Part shown: positions 17,336 through 25,499 of the stretch, piece after piece | How positions within the stretch are numbered: the stretch's first letter is position 1 | How the letters are laid out: each line of letters begins with the position of its first letter | Assembly (NCBI RefSeq): GCF_002161215.1 | Contig: NZ_NFMB01000006.1 | Location: 186,001-250,000, forward strand | DNA length: 64,000 nucleotides | Direction: 5' to 3' | From: Flavonifractor sp. An10 | Lineage (GTDB): Bacteria; Bacillota; Clostridia; Oscillospirales; Oscillospiraceae | Notes under the pieces: model-generated | What the model was told of the DNA's origin: nothing | Database searches by the model: none | Seen by the model: the letters and a program-made list of their open reading frames with translations, nothing else | Position numbers and translations under genes: made by a program

Positions 17336-18158
17336 CGGGCGTTCCCTCCGTCGTGTCATTGGTATCGTTTTCCGCCTGGGCCGGAAGCTCCGGCCGGCCG
17401 GCGTTGTACAGCAGGGTGATGGCCGACACCGCCAGGTAGACGATGGCGAAGGCGTAGAGCAGGGTGAAGCCCAGCTCATGCCCGTCGGCCAGGGTGGTGA
17501 TGGAGAAGTAGATCCCCAGCAGGGCGAAGAGCACCGCCCAGAAGGGGCGGCCCTTGGTGAAGGCGAAGGCGGCGTGGAAATAGAGCCCCAGCAGGGAGGC
17601 GATGATGGCGAAGAGCTCAAACACGTAGTCCAGCTGCACCGGGTCGCCGGCCCGCACCTGGTAAGCGGCGATGAGCCACACGCAGCAGGCGTAGGCGGGC
17701 AGCAGCAGGGTGAAGTTGAGCTTCCCCCTGCCCAGGCCCTTGAAGTTGTTCTGCACGGTGCCCATCACGCAGAAGCCGGCCGCCAGGGCCAGAGCGGCCA
17801 CCAGCAGGTTGGTGTACACCCGGTCGGGCCCGGCCTGGAGGAACTCGTACACCAGCAGGGCCGCCGCGGCCAGCAGCAGGAAGGCGCTGAGGATGCCGGC
17901 GGTGGCGTAGGCGGTGTTCCCCTTGGCCTGGAAGGCCTGGTCATAGCCGGTGAAGGCCGGGTATTTGCCCCGGCACAGCAGGGCCAGCACAACGGCCATG
18001 ACCACCGACAGCACAATGAGGGCCATGGTGGCCGGGGCCCCGTCGATGGGCAGGCCGGTGTCCGCCTCAAAGGCGGTGGCCAGCTCCCAGCGGCGGAAGG
18101 CGAAGCCCACCACGCCGCCCGCGGCGGCCACGGCGGGCAGCAGGATTTCTTTTCGCAT
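17325..18158 (-). CDS. Multi-pass membrane protein of unknown function
   Basis: The 277-aa protein has about eight predicted membrane helices in an even spread, short loops and an acidic, hydrophilic tail (PAQAENDTNDTTEGTPDEP). No catalytic motif is seen and I do not recognise a family. The ATG at 18158 follows GAAAGGAC. It overlaps metG by 11 bases, so the two are probably co-transcribed, but no functional link is evident. Confidence 0.75.
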   Translation of the reverse strand: MRKEILLPAVAAAGGVVGFAFRRWELATAFEADTGLPIDGAPATMALIVLSVVMAVVLALLCRGKYPAFTGYDQAFQAKGNTAYATAGILSAFLLLAAAALLVYEFLQAGPDRVYTNLLVAALALAAGFCVMGTVQNNFKGLGRGKLNFTLLLPAYACCVWLIAAYQVRAGDPVQLDYVFELFAIIASLLGLYFHAAFAFTKGRPFWAVLFALLGIYFSITTLADGHELGFTLLYAFAIVYLAVSAITLLYNAGRPELPAQAENDTNDTTEGTPDEP

Positions 18159-18417
18159 AGTCCGCGTCCTTTCGGAGTGAAGTGATATCGAAAATATAGT
18201 ATAGCACACTTTGCCAAAAAGTGCACCATTTTTGTGGATTTCTCGGCGCCGCAGATGGCCGGTGTCTCCGGCCGCAGCCGGAGGCGCAAAAAGCCCTTTT
18301 GGGATTGACATATCTTTGTTTTGTGCTATAACTGCCTTTGTAGAACCTGTAAAAGTGCCGGCGCATGGTATGAAATGGGCGGCTCGGGGAAGCGCCCACG
18401 GCGGGAGGTCGGAAGAG

Positions 18418-18726
18418 ATGAGGCATGGGAATTTCTGCAAACAGTGCGGGACGGAGAACGCCCCGGAGGTGCGGTACTGCCAGGGCTGCGGGGCATGGCT
18501 GGATCCCAGGCCGCCCCTGCTGGACTCCCTGGATCTCCGCTGGCTGGCCGGCGTCGGGCGGCGGGACGTGAACGTGGCGCCCCTGTTCACCGCGGAGCCG
18601 GCGCCCGGCCCGGCGGCCCGGGCCAGGGTGGTTCCCCTCCCGGACGGAAGCTGGTACTGCCCCGACTGCGGGAGGAAAAACGCGCCCCGCGCCCTCTTTT
18701 GCGGAGGCTGCGGCCGGGAGCTGTAA
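18418..18726 (+). CDS. Double zinc-ribbon protein
   Basis: The 102-aa protein has two zinc ribbons, FCKQCGTENAPEVRYCQGCG (about residues 6-25) and CPDCGRKNAPRALFCGGCG (about 79-97), joined by a proline- and alanine-rich linker. Such proteins usually mediate contacts with nucleic acid or protein. GGGAGGTCGG precedes the ATG at 18418; the open frame upstream lacks a site. Its role is unknown. Confidence 0.75.
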   Translation: MRHGNFCKQCGTENAPEVRYCQGCGAWLDPRPPLLDSLDLRWLAGVGRRDVNVAPLFTAEPAPGPAARARVVPLPDGSWYCPDCGRKNAPRALFCGGCGREL

Positions 18727-18747
18727 ACATATATCTTGTCATGCCAT

Positions 18748-18781
18748 GCGGCGGCGGGAAGAGGACTCTTCCCGCCGCCGC
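18748..18781. terminator. Hairpin between convergent genes
   Basis: A near-perfect 16-bp stem (GCGGCGGCGGGAAGAG paired with its complement) separates the zinc-ribbon and Lrp genes. No U-run follows on either strand, so its terminator role rests on position and stem strength. Confidence 0.5.
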
Positions 18782-18787
18782 GCTGTG

Positions 18788-19246
18788 TCACAGCCGCAGG
18801 CCCTTGATGTCCTTGATGCGGGAGAGGATGATGTTGCAGCTCAGGCCCGTCACCCCCGGCAGGCGGTGGATCACCCCGTCCAGGAAGGCCTCCAGCTCCT
18901 CCTGCCCCGCCGCCACGGCGTGGACGTGGAGCTTGTTGTTGCCCGACACCTGGTAGATCTGGGTCACCGTCTCGTTGTCCCGCAGGGTGTCCACCACCCG
19001 GGGGAACCAGGCGGGCTCCACCTCAATCTCGAAGTAGCAGGACACCGCCCCGCTGATGCGCTGGGGGTTGACGATGGTGGTGTACTCCTCGATGACCCCC
19101 CGCTCCTCCAGGGCGCGGATGCGGGCCTTCACCGCCACCCGGGACAGGCCCACCGCCTCCCCCAGGTCGGAGTAGGACATGCGGGCGTTGTGGATGAGCA
19201 GCTCCACAATGCGCCGGTCGGTATCGTCCAGGCCGCTGAGAAACAC
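18788..19246 (-). CDS. Lrp/AsnC family transcriptional regulator
   Basis: The 152-aa protein has an N-terminal helix-turn-helix (LDDTDRRIVELLIHNARMSY, then DLGEAVGLSRVAVKARIRAL) and a C-terminal RAM ligand domain (about 75-150). The GTG at 19246 follows GAGGAGGGG and begins the usual Lrp N-terminus; the ATG 60 bases upstream has no site. It is divergent from the MATE pump gene, which could be a target. The ligand is unknown. Confidence 0.88.
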   Translation of the reverse strand: MFLSGLDDTDRRIVELLIHNARMSYSDLGEAVGLSRVAVKARIRALEERGVIEEYTTIVNPQRISGAVSCYFEIEVEPAWFPRVVDTLRDNETVTQIYQVSGNNKLHVHAVAAGQEELEAFLDGVIHRLPGVTGLSCNIILSRIKDIKGLRL

Positions 19247-19391
19247 GCCGACCCCTCCTCTGTCACAGTCTGCCTGTATCTTATCCCGGTATGGAGAAAA
19301 ACGCAAGCATCCCCTTGTATTTTCCGCAGGAATTTGCTATGATACTTACGAAAAGAAATTTATAACTTGCGTTTTGAAAGGAGAGAGGGCC

Positions 19392-20729
19392 GTGCAGGTG
19401 GATCTCACCCGGGGCGGCATCACCCGCCCCATGCTGGCCTTTGCCGCGCCCATGATCGCGGGCAACCTGCTCCAGCAGTGCTACAACATCGCCGACACCC
19501 TCATCGTGGGCCGGGCCCTGGGCCCGGCCGCCCTGGCGTCGGTGGGCTTCGCCTTCACCCTGATGACCTTCCTCACCTCGGTGCTGCTGGGCCTGTGCAT
19601 GGGCAGCGGGGCCCTGTGGTCCATGCTCTACGGCGCCGGGCGGGAGGAGGAGCTGAAGCGGTGCCTCTTCGCCTCCTTTGTGTTCATCGGGGCGGTGGCG
19701 GTGGCCCTCAACATCGGGGTGCTGGCGCTGCTGGAGCCCGTCATGTCCCTGCTCCAGACCCCGGCCGAGGCCTGGGAGCAGACCCACGCCTACCTGCGGG
19801 TGGTGCTGCTGGGCATCTGCTTCACCTTTGTGTACAACTACTTTGCCTGCCTGCTGCGCTCGGTGGGCAACTCGGCGGCCCCGCTGGTGTTCCTGGGGGT
19901 GTCCACGGCGGTGAACATCGCACTGGATCTCTGGTTTGTGCTGGGCCTGGGCTGGGGGGTGGCCGGCGCCGCCGGGGCCACGGTGATCGCCCAGGGGGCC
20001 TCCGCCGCGGGCATCGCGTGGTACAGCTGGCGGCGGGTGCCCTTCCTCCGCCTGGAAAAGCGCCACTGCGCGGTGCGGCGGGGGGAGCTGGGGCGCATCA
20101 TCAACTACTCCCTGCTCACCTGCGTGCAGCAGTCGGTGATGAACTTCGGCATCCTGATGGTGCAGGGGCTGGTGAACTCCTTCGGGGTCAATGTCATGGC
20201 CGCCTTCGCCGCGGCGGTGAAAATCGACGCCTTCGCCTATCTCCCCGTCCAGGACTTCGGCAACGCCTTCTCCACCTTCGTGGCCCAGAACACCGGGGCG
20301 GAGCAGCCGGAGCGGGTGCGCCGGGGCCTGCGGGCCGCCGCGGCCACCTCCCTGGTGTTCAGCCTGGCGGCCTCGGCCCTGGTGTGCCTCTTCGCCGCCC
20401 CCCTCATGACCATCTTCGTCAGCCCGGAGGAGGCGGAGATCATCGCCATCGGCGTGCAGTACCTGCGCATCGAGGGGGCCTGCTACTGCGGCATCGGCAT
20501 CCTGTTCCTGTTCTACGGCCTGTTCCGGGGGATCGGGCGGCCGGGGGTGTCGGTGGTGCTCACCGCCGTCTCCCTGGGCACCCGGGTGGCCCTGGCCTAC
20601 CTCCTCTCCCCCATCCCCGCCGTGGGCCTGCTGGGCATCTGGTGGGCGGTGCCCATCGGCTGGGGCCTGGCGGATCTGATCGGGCTGGGGTTCTGGCTCC
20701 GCCGGAAGAGGGCCGCGCCCGCCCTGTAA
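19392..20729 (+). CDS. MATE family efflux transporter
   Basis: The 445-aa protein has twelve membrane helices in two repeats, starting LTRGGITRPMLAFAAPMIAG and NLLQQCYNIADTLIVGRALG, the typical start of the Na+- or H+-driven MATE pumps. The second repeat begins near INYSLLTCVQQSVMNFGILM. GAAAGGAGAGAGGG precedes the GTG at 19392. The gene is divergent from the Lrp regulator. Substrate is unknown; organic cations or drugs are usual. Confidence 0.92.
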   Translation: MQVDLTRGGITRPMLAFAAPMIAGNLLQQCYNIADTLIVGRALGPAALASVGFAFTLMTFLTSVLLGLCMGSGALWSMLYGAGREEELKRCLFASFVFIGAVAVALNIGVLALLEPVMSLLQTPAEAWEQTHAYLRVVLLGICFTFVYNYFACLLRSVGNSAAPLVFLGVSTAVNIALDLWFVLGLGWGVAGAAGATVIAQGASAAGIAWYSWRRVPFLRLEKRHCAVRRGELGRIINYSLLTCVQQSVMNFGILMVQGLVNSFGVNVMAAFAAAVKIDAFAYLPVQDFGNAFSTFVAQNTGAEQPERVRRGLRAAAATSLVFSLAASALVCLFAAPLMTIFVSPEEAEIIAIGVQYLRIEGACYCGIGILFLFYGLFRGIGRPGVSVVLTAVSLGTRVALAYLLSPIPAVGLLGIWWAVPIGWGLADLIGLGFWLRRKRAAPAL

Positions 20730-20733
20730 AGCA

Positions 20734-20767
20734 GCACCGCCGGATCGCAGACGCGATCCGGCGGTGC
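20734..20767. terminator. Hairpin between convergent MATE and ABC-F genes
   Basis: A perfect 15-bp stem (GCACCGCCGGATCGC and its complement, loop AGAC) lies between the two stop codons. A clear U-run is absent on both strands. Confidence 0.6.
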
Positions 20768-20780
20768 CGTATGGTTCGGA

Positions 20781-22376
20781 TTACTGGGCGCTCTGGCTCT
20801 CCAGATACTCGTCGTAGGTCATCTTCCGGTCGATGAGCTGCCCCTCGGGGGTGAAGTCGAACACCCGGTTGCACACGGTCTGGATGAGCTGGTGGTCGTG
20901 GGAGGCCACCAGCACGTTGCACTTGACGGCCTCCAGGCCGTTGTTCAGGGCGGCGATGGACTCCAGATCCAGGTGGTTGGTGGGCTGATCCAGCAGCAGC
21001 ACGTTGGCCCCGGAGAGCATCATGCGGGAGAGCATGCACCGCACCTTCTCGCCGCCGGAGAGCACCTTCACCGGCTTGTACACCTCGTCCCCGGAGAAGA
21101 GCATCCGGCCCAAAAAGCCCCGGAGATAGGCCTCGTGGGGGTCGGAAGACCACTGGCGGAGCCACTCCACCAGGTTGTCGTCGCAGTCCTGGAAGAACTG
21201 GGTGTTGTCCTTGGGGAAGTAGGAGAAGGTGGCGGTCTGGCCCCACTTGACGGTGCCCTCGTCGGGCTCCATCTCGCCGGTGAGGATCTGGAACAGGGCG
21301 GTGTGGGCGTTCTCGTTGTCGCCCACGAAGGCGATCTTGTCCCCGTGGCCCACGATGAAGCTCACCTTGTCCAGCACCTTCACCCCGTCGATGGTCTTGC
21401 TGACGTCGGTGACGAACAGGATGTCCTTGCCCACCTCCCGGTCGGGGGAGAAGGCCACCCAGGGGTAGCGGCGGGAGGAGGCGGGGATCTCCTCCAGCGT
21501 GATCTTCTCCAGCAGCTTGCGCCGGGCGGTGGCCTGCTTGGACTTGGACTTGTTGGCGGAGAAGCGGGAGATGAACTCCTTGAGCTCCTGGGCCTTCTCC
21601 TCGTTCTTCTTGTTCTGGTTCTTCATCAGGTTCTGCATCAGCTGGGAGGCGTCGTACCAGAAGTCGTAGTTGCCCACATACATCTTGATCTTGTTGTAGT
21701 CGATGTCCACGATGTGGGTGCAGATGGTGTTGAGGAAGTGCCGGTCGTGGCTCACCACGATCACGGTGCCCTCAAAGTCCAGCAGGAAGTCCTCCAGCCA
21801 GTTGACCGCGTTGATGTCCAGGTTGTTGGTGGGCTCGTCCAGCAGCAGGATGTCCGGATTGCCGAACAGGGCCTGGGCCAGCAGCACCTTCACCTTCAGC
21901 CGGGGATCCAGGGTGGCCATGGCGCTCTGGTGGTACTCGGTGCCCACGCCCAGGCCCTGTAGGATGCGGCTGGCGTCGCTCTCCGCCTCCCAGCCGCCCA
22001 GCTCGGCGAACTCCTCCTCCAGCTCGCAGGCCCGGATGCCGTCCTCCTCCGTCATCTCCTCCTTCTCGTAGAGGGCGTCCTTCTCCTTGCCGATGTCATA
22101 GAGCCGCTGGTTGCCCATGATGACCGTGTCCATCACGTTGTAGGCGTTGTAGGCGTTCTGATCCTGCTTGAGCACCGACATGCGGGTCTTGGGCAGAATG
22201 GACACCTCGCCGGAGGTGGGCTCCAGCTGGCCGGAGAGGATCTTCAGGAAGGTGGACTTGCCGGCGCCGTTGGCGCCGATGATGCCGTAGCAGTTGCCCT
22301 TGGTGAACTGGAGATCTACGTGGGAAAAGAGGGGCTGGCCGCTGTAGGCCAGGCCCAGATCGGAAACTGTAATCAT
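20781..22376 (-). CDS. ABC-F family ATP-binding protein with one degenerate ATPase site
   Basis: The 531-aa soluble protein has two ABC cassettes and no membrane part, like ABC-F translation factors that act on the ribosome. Cassette 1 has intact Walker A (GANGAGKS, residues 34-41) and Walker B (LLLDEPTNNLD) but a degenerate signature (LDPRLKVKV). Cassette 2 has an intact signature (LSGGEKVR) but a degenerate Walker A (GDNENAHT, His for Lys) and DQPTNHLD (Gln for the catalytic Glu). The linker between cassettes is about 80 residues and charged. The result is one canonical and one dead composite site. Whether it gives antibiotic resistance or regulates translation is unknown. Confidence 0.9.
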   Translation of the reverse strand: MITVSDLGLAYSGQPLFSHVDLQFTKGNCYGIIGANGAGKSTFLKILSGQLEPTSGEVSILPKTRMSVLKQDQNAYNAYNVMDTVIMGNQRLYDIGKEKDALYEKEEMTEEDGIRACELEEEFAELGGWEAESDASRILQGLGVGTEYHQSAMATLDPRLKVKVLLAQALFGNPDILLLDEPTNNLDINAVNWLEDFLLDFEGTVIVVSHDRHFLNTICTHIVDIDYNKIKMYVGNYDFWYDASQLMQNLMKNQNKKNEEKAQELKEFISRFSANKSKSKQATARRKLLEKITLEEIPASSRRYPWVAFSPDREVGKDILFVTDVSKTIDGVKVLDKVSFIVGHGDKIAFVGDNENAHTALFQILTGEMEPDEGTVKWGQTATFSYFPKDNTQFFQDCDDNLVEWLRQWSSDPHEAYLRGFLGRMLFSGDEVYKPVKVLSGGEKVRCMLSRMMLSGANVLLLDQPTNHLDLESIAALNNGLEAVKCNVLVASHDHQLIQTVCNRVFDFTPEGQLIDRKMTYDEYLESQSAQ

Positions 22377-22527
22377 GTCGTACTCCTTATGATTGATAAA
22401 AACGGAACATTACCATGCGGAGCGCATTATACCATAGATCCCCCGCGGGGGCTAGAGAAAAAATGGACAAGACCGCCCTTTTGTGGTGTAATAGATTGCA
22501 TAAAGGAGCGCAAGGAGGTAAAAAGCG

Positions 22528-23106
22528 GTGGATGAGACGAGACGCTGCCCCTGGGCGAAGTCAGAGCACGAGGCCGCCTACCACGACGAGGAGTGGTGCC
22601 GGCCCTGCCGGGACGACAAGGCCCTGTTCGAGCTGCTGGAGCTGGAGGGCTTCCAGGCGGGGCTGACCTGGCGGCTGATCCTGGAGCGGCGGCAGGCGCT
22701 GAACGCCGCCTTCGCCGGGTTCGACCCGGCGGTGCTGGCGAACTGGGGGGAGGCGGAGATCGCCGCCGCTCTGGCCGCGCCGGGGGTGATCAAAAACAGG
22801 AGCAAGGCCCGGTGCGCCGTCACCAACGCCCGGGCCTTTCTGCAGGTGCAGGAGGAGTGGGGCAGCTTTGCCGGCTACCTGTGGCACTGGGTGGACGGCG
22901 TGCCGGTGGATCACAGGCTGGAGCGGACGGAGGACATGCCGGCGGAGGACGACCTGTCCCGGCGGGTGAGCGCCGATCTGAAACAGCGGGGCTTCCGCTT
23001 TGTGGGGCCGGTGATTATCTACTCCTACCTCCAGGGGGCGGGGCTGATCAACGACCACCTGGTCACCTGCCCCTGGCACGACCGGGTACAGGAGGAGATG
23101 CCATGA
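22528..23106 (+). CDS. tag: DNA-3-methyladenine glycosylase I
   Basis: The 192-aa base-excision enzyme removes 3-methyladenine. It has the Tag layout CPWAKSEHEAAYHDEEWCRP, then LFELLELEGFQAGLTWRLIL with the base-binding aromatic, and ends with GLINDHLVTCPWHD, in which His and Cys form the zinc site with the N-terminal Cys and a further His. AAGGAGGTAAAAAG precedes the GTG at 22528. It overlaps the next gene by 4 bases (ATGA). Confidence 0.95.
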   Translation: MDETRRCPWAKSEHEAAYHDEEWCRPCRDDKALFELLELEGFQAGLTWRLILERRQALNAAFAGFDPAVLANWGEAEIAAALAAPGVIKNRSKARCAVTNARAFLQVQEEWGSFAGYLWHWVDGVPVDHRLERTEDMPAEDDLSRRVSADLKQRGFRFVGPVIIYSYLQGAGLINDHLVTCPWHDRVQEEMP

Positions 23107-23912
23107 ACAGCCTGTTCGTCTGCCCCCACTGCGGCGGCCCTCTGGAGCGGGGGGAGCGGGCCTACGCCTGCCCCCGCGGCCACAGCTTCGACATCGCCCG
23201 GGAGGGGTACGTCCATCTGCTGCCCGCCAACCGGAAGCACGCCAAAAACCCCGGCGACGACAGGGGCATGGCCGCCGCCCGGAGCCGCTTCCTGTCCAAG
23301 GGCTACTACGCCCCCCTGCGGGACGCCCTGTGTGGGCTGGCCGGGGCCTGCGCCGGGCCGGGGGAGGGGGTGCTGGACTCCGGCTGCGGCGAGGGGTACT
23401 ACACCGCCGGGCTGTGGGAGGCCCTGGAGCGCCCCCGGCTGGCGGGGGTGGATCTCTCCCGGCCGTCGGTGCGCCTGGCCGCCCGTCGGGTGCCCGGGGC
23501 GGAGTTCGCCGTGGCCTCGGTGTACCACCTGCCTCTGGCGGATGCCTCGGCGGGCCTGGTGCTCAACTGCTTCTCCCCCCTGGCGCTGGAGGAGTTCCGG
23601 CGGGTGCTCCGCCCCGGCGGCGCCTTCCTCTATGTGGTGCCGGGGGCCGGGCACCTGTGGGAGCTGAAGCAGGTGCTCTACGACAGCCCCTACCCCAACA
23701 AGGAGGAGAACATCCCCTATGAGGGGTTCTCCTATGAAAGGGTCGTCCCGGTGGAGACCGTGATGGACGTGGCCGGGGAGGATCTCCGCGACCTGTTCCA
23801 GATGACCCCCTACTACTGGAAGACGCCCAAGGCGGGGGCGGAGCGGCTGGCCGCCCTGGACGGCCTGCGGGTCAGGGCGGAGTTCCGCATTCACGTGTTC
23901 CGGAAAGCCTGA
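23103..23912 (+). CDS. rlmA: RlmA-like 23S rRNA (guanine-N1) methyltransferase
   Basis: The 269-aa protein begins with a zinc ribbon (FVCPHCGGPLERGERAYACP and GHSFDIAREGYVHLL), as in RlmA(I/II), which methylate G745/G748 of 23S rRNA. The SAM-binding motif I is VLDSGCGEGYYTAGL (about residues 95-109), motif IV is LVLNCFSPLALEEF. The ATG overlaps the stop of tag (ATGA), so both are translated from one message. Homologues include macrolide-resistance TlrB; which guanine is modified here is inferred. Confidence 0.88.
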   Translation: MNSLFVCPHCGGPLERGERAYACPRGHSFDIAREGYVHLLPANRKHAKNPGDDRGMAAARSRFLSKGYYAPLRDALCGLAGACAGPGEGVLDSGCGEGYYTAGLWEALERPRLAGVDLSRPSVRLAARRVPGAEFAVASVYHLPLADASAGLVLNCFSPLALEEFRRVLRPGGAFLYVVPGAGHLWELKQVLYDSPYPNKEENIPYEGFSYERVVPVETVMDVAGEDLRDLFQMTPYYWKTPKAGAERLAALDGLRVRAEFRIHVFRKA

Positions 23913-24999
23913 CGGCCCCAGTGTCTCCGCCGCGCGTGCGCCGTCTGCCGGGCCCGTAGGGGCGGATATCATCCGCCCGAAGCGTTCCCCCGCTGGGGGG
24001 AAGGTGGATGACCGAAGGCCAGACGGATGAGGGGTTCCCCCGTTCCCACGCCGTGGTGCCCCCTGCGGGGCGCGCCGCTTTTTTGAAGGTGGCTTCGCTG
24101 GATTTTTATCGGAAGCGCCCCCGGCGCCTCCGACGCGGCGGGCGCCCCCATTTCTTCCCGAAGAAATGGGGGGAAAGAAGGGCCGGGGGGCTTCGCCTAT
24201 TTTGAGGTGGCTTCGCATTGATTTTCATCGAAGGCGCCCCCGGCGCCTTCGACCCCAGCCCCCCAATACGGGGGCTCATGGCGGCGGTGGGCTGTACGCA
24301 CAGGGCAGAGACCGGGCGTGCATTGCCGCCCGCATCGTCGGCACAAGTTGCGGATCGCTCGCTTCGCCGCAAGCGGCAAAGCTCGTTCCCTCCACTGTGC
24401 CTCCTCTCCCCACCGAACCCGCTTCGCTGGGCTTCGGCGGGGGCCCCGTTATTGGTCACGTTACAGGCGCTGCCGCGCCTCGGGTGGCACGCATCGGGGT
24501 TACCCTGCAAGCCCTGAGAGCAGCTGCGCTGTACCGGCTTGGCCCGCCGGGCCGCCGTCGGTACCATGCCGCTGAAATACCGGGGCGGTTGCTGTGGCTT
24601 GGAAACGGCGCGCCGGGGTCGTCGCGCCTCACGTAGGGGCGACCCGTGGTCGCCCGCCCCGAGCGGCGGCCCCACGAAGTAAGGCCGCCGCCGAACGTTA
24701 CCTGTAGGACAGCTTGGGGGCATCCAATAGGGAGCCGCAGCTCCCCTGATTGGTCGTTTTAAGGGTGGGTGCAGGGCGGGGAAATCGAAATCCCCGCCCC
24801 CTTCTTCCCCACTTTCTTTGGAAAGAAAGTGGGGCCGCCGGAGGCCGGTGCCTCCATGGGGCGGGCGGATGATATCCGCCCTACAGGCGGCGCGTCAAGG
24901 ATGCCGCGCCCTACAACGTCCCGTGTCACACAAAATGTCCCACAATGTGTGGTGCTTACAAACGCCACAATTTGCCATACATTAAACTTGGTGATTTGT
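23913..24999. repeat. 1.1-kb non-coding mosaic of palindromes and direct repeats
   Basis: No convincing gene is seen in these 1087 bases. They hold TAGGG-palindromes (23956-23979, 24631-24660, inverted at 24863-24886). A unit is repeated in tandem with about 118-bp spacing (TTGAAGGTGGCTTCGC near 24083 and TTGAGGTGGCTTCGC near 24202, each followed by a GGCGCCCCCGGCGCC-type palindrome). There are two hairpins of the form CCCCCATTTCTTC/GAAGAAATGGGGG (near 24148) and CCCCACTTTCTTT/AAAGAAAGTGGGG (near 24808). A 29-bp segment at 24412-24440 recurs exactly, inverted, at 43395-43423. An inverted repeat also spans about 24726-24756 (CCAATAGGGAGC with GCTCCCCTGATTGG). Confidence 0.75.
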
Positions 25000-25191
25000 A
25001 TGGCAAGAAAGTTTCAACTGCCTTCGGTTCCAGAGACAACCCCGAAAAACATCCGTTTTCCAAATGAGATTATCCAGCAGGTGGATGAGGCGATCCAGGG
25101 CACCAACGTGACCTTTTCCCGGTTTGTGATAGAGGCCACCCGGGTGGCGCTGGAGAGTATGCGGGAGGAGGACGGCGAAGATGAGAGCTGA
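25000..25191 (+). CDS. Small ribbon-helix-helix-like protein
   Basis: The 63-aa protein starts MARKFQLPSVPETTPKNIRF and continues PNEIIQQVDEAIQGTNVTFS with RFVIEATRVAL, the pattern of a ribbon-helix-helix DNA-binding protein such as an antitoxin or a plasmid copy regulator. The ATG at 25000 follows a weak site (TTGGTGATT). It overlaps the next gene by 11 bases, so the two form a bicistron that could be a toxin-antitoxin-like pair, though no toxin motif is seen in the partner. It sits at the edge of the repeat mosaic. Confidence 0.6.
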   Translation: MARKFQLPSVPETTPKNIRFPNEIIQQVDEAIQGTNVTFSRFVIEATRVALESMREEDGEDES

Positions 25192-25459
25192 CTGGGAAAC
25201 CGCCTTTGAAAACTGCCCGCCCTATGGGGAGGGCAAGGGAGCTTACACCCAAGAGGACTTCAAGTGCATGATGGAGATGGAGCGGAACATGGAGGCCCTT
25301 CTGCACTGGCTGGAGTCGGAGGGCAGCTTTTTCCTGGATCAATATCTGAGCTGCTACCGCCAACATGTCCGCCGCCAGTGCCGGTATTACTTCTACCGGG
25401 GGATGCTCCATGGCACCCGGGAGGCCCTGGACGTGTGGAGCGAAGAGCACGGGGGCTGA
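25181..25459 (+). CDS. Hypothetical protein, partner of the ribbon-helix-helix gene
   Basis: The 92-aa protein starts MRADWETAFENCPPYGEG and is predicted to be helical, with aromatic and charged residues (DQYLSCYRQHVRRQCRYYFY). No family is recognised. Its start lies within the preceding gene and GGAGGAGG lies upstream, which supports coupled translation. It converges on the surface-protease gene. Confidence 0.55.
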   Translation: MRADWETAFENCPPYGEGKGAYTQEDFKCMMEMERNMEALLHWLESEGSFFLDQYLSCYRQHVRRQCRYYFYRGMLHGTREALDVWSEEHGG

Positions 25460-25499
25460 TCTCCGCCTCCGGAAGCCGACCGGGCATGTCAGGAGATGG

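Noticed and set aside
15338-17419. 693-aa plus-strand frame opposite metG
   Set aside because: Antisense shadow of a well-supported methionyl-tRNA synthetase gene.
17335-17620. 95-codon N-terminal extension of metG
   Set aside because: It is Ser/Pro-rich out-of-frame reading of the upstream membrane-protein gene; MetG starts normally at 17335.
24106-24723. 205-aa and 156-aa frames in the repeat mosaic
   Set aside because: Composed of repeat and palindrome sequence with no ribosome site or domain; frames are open on several strands at once.
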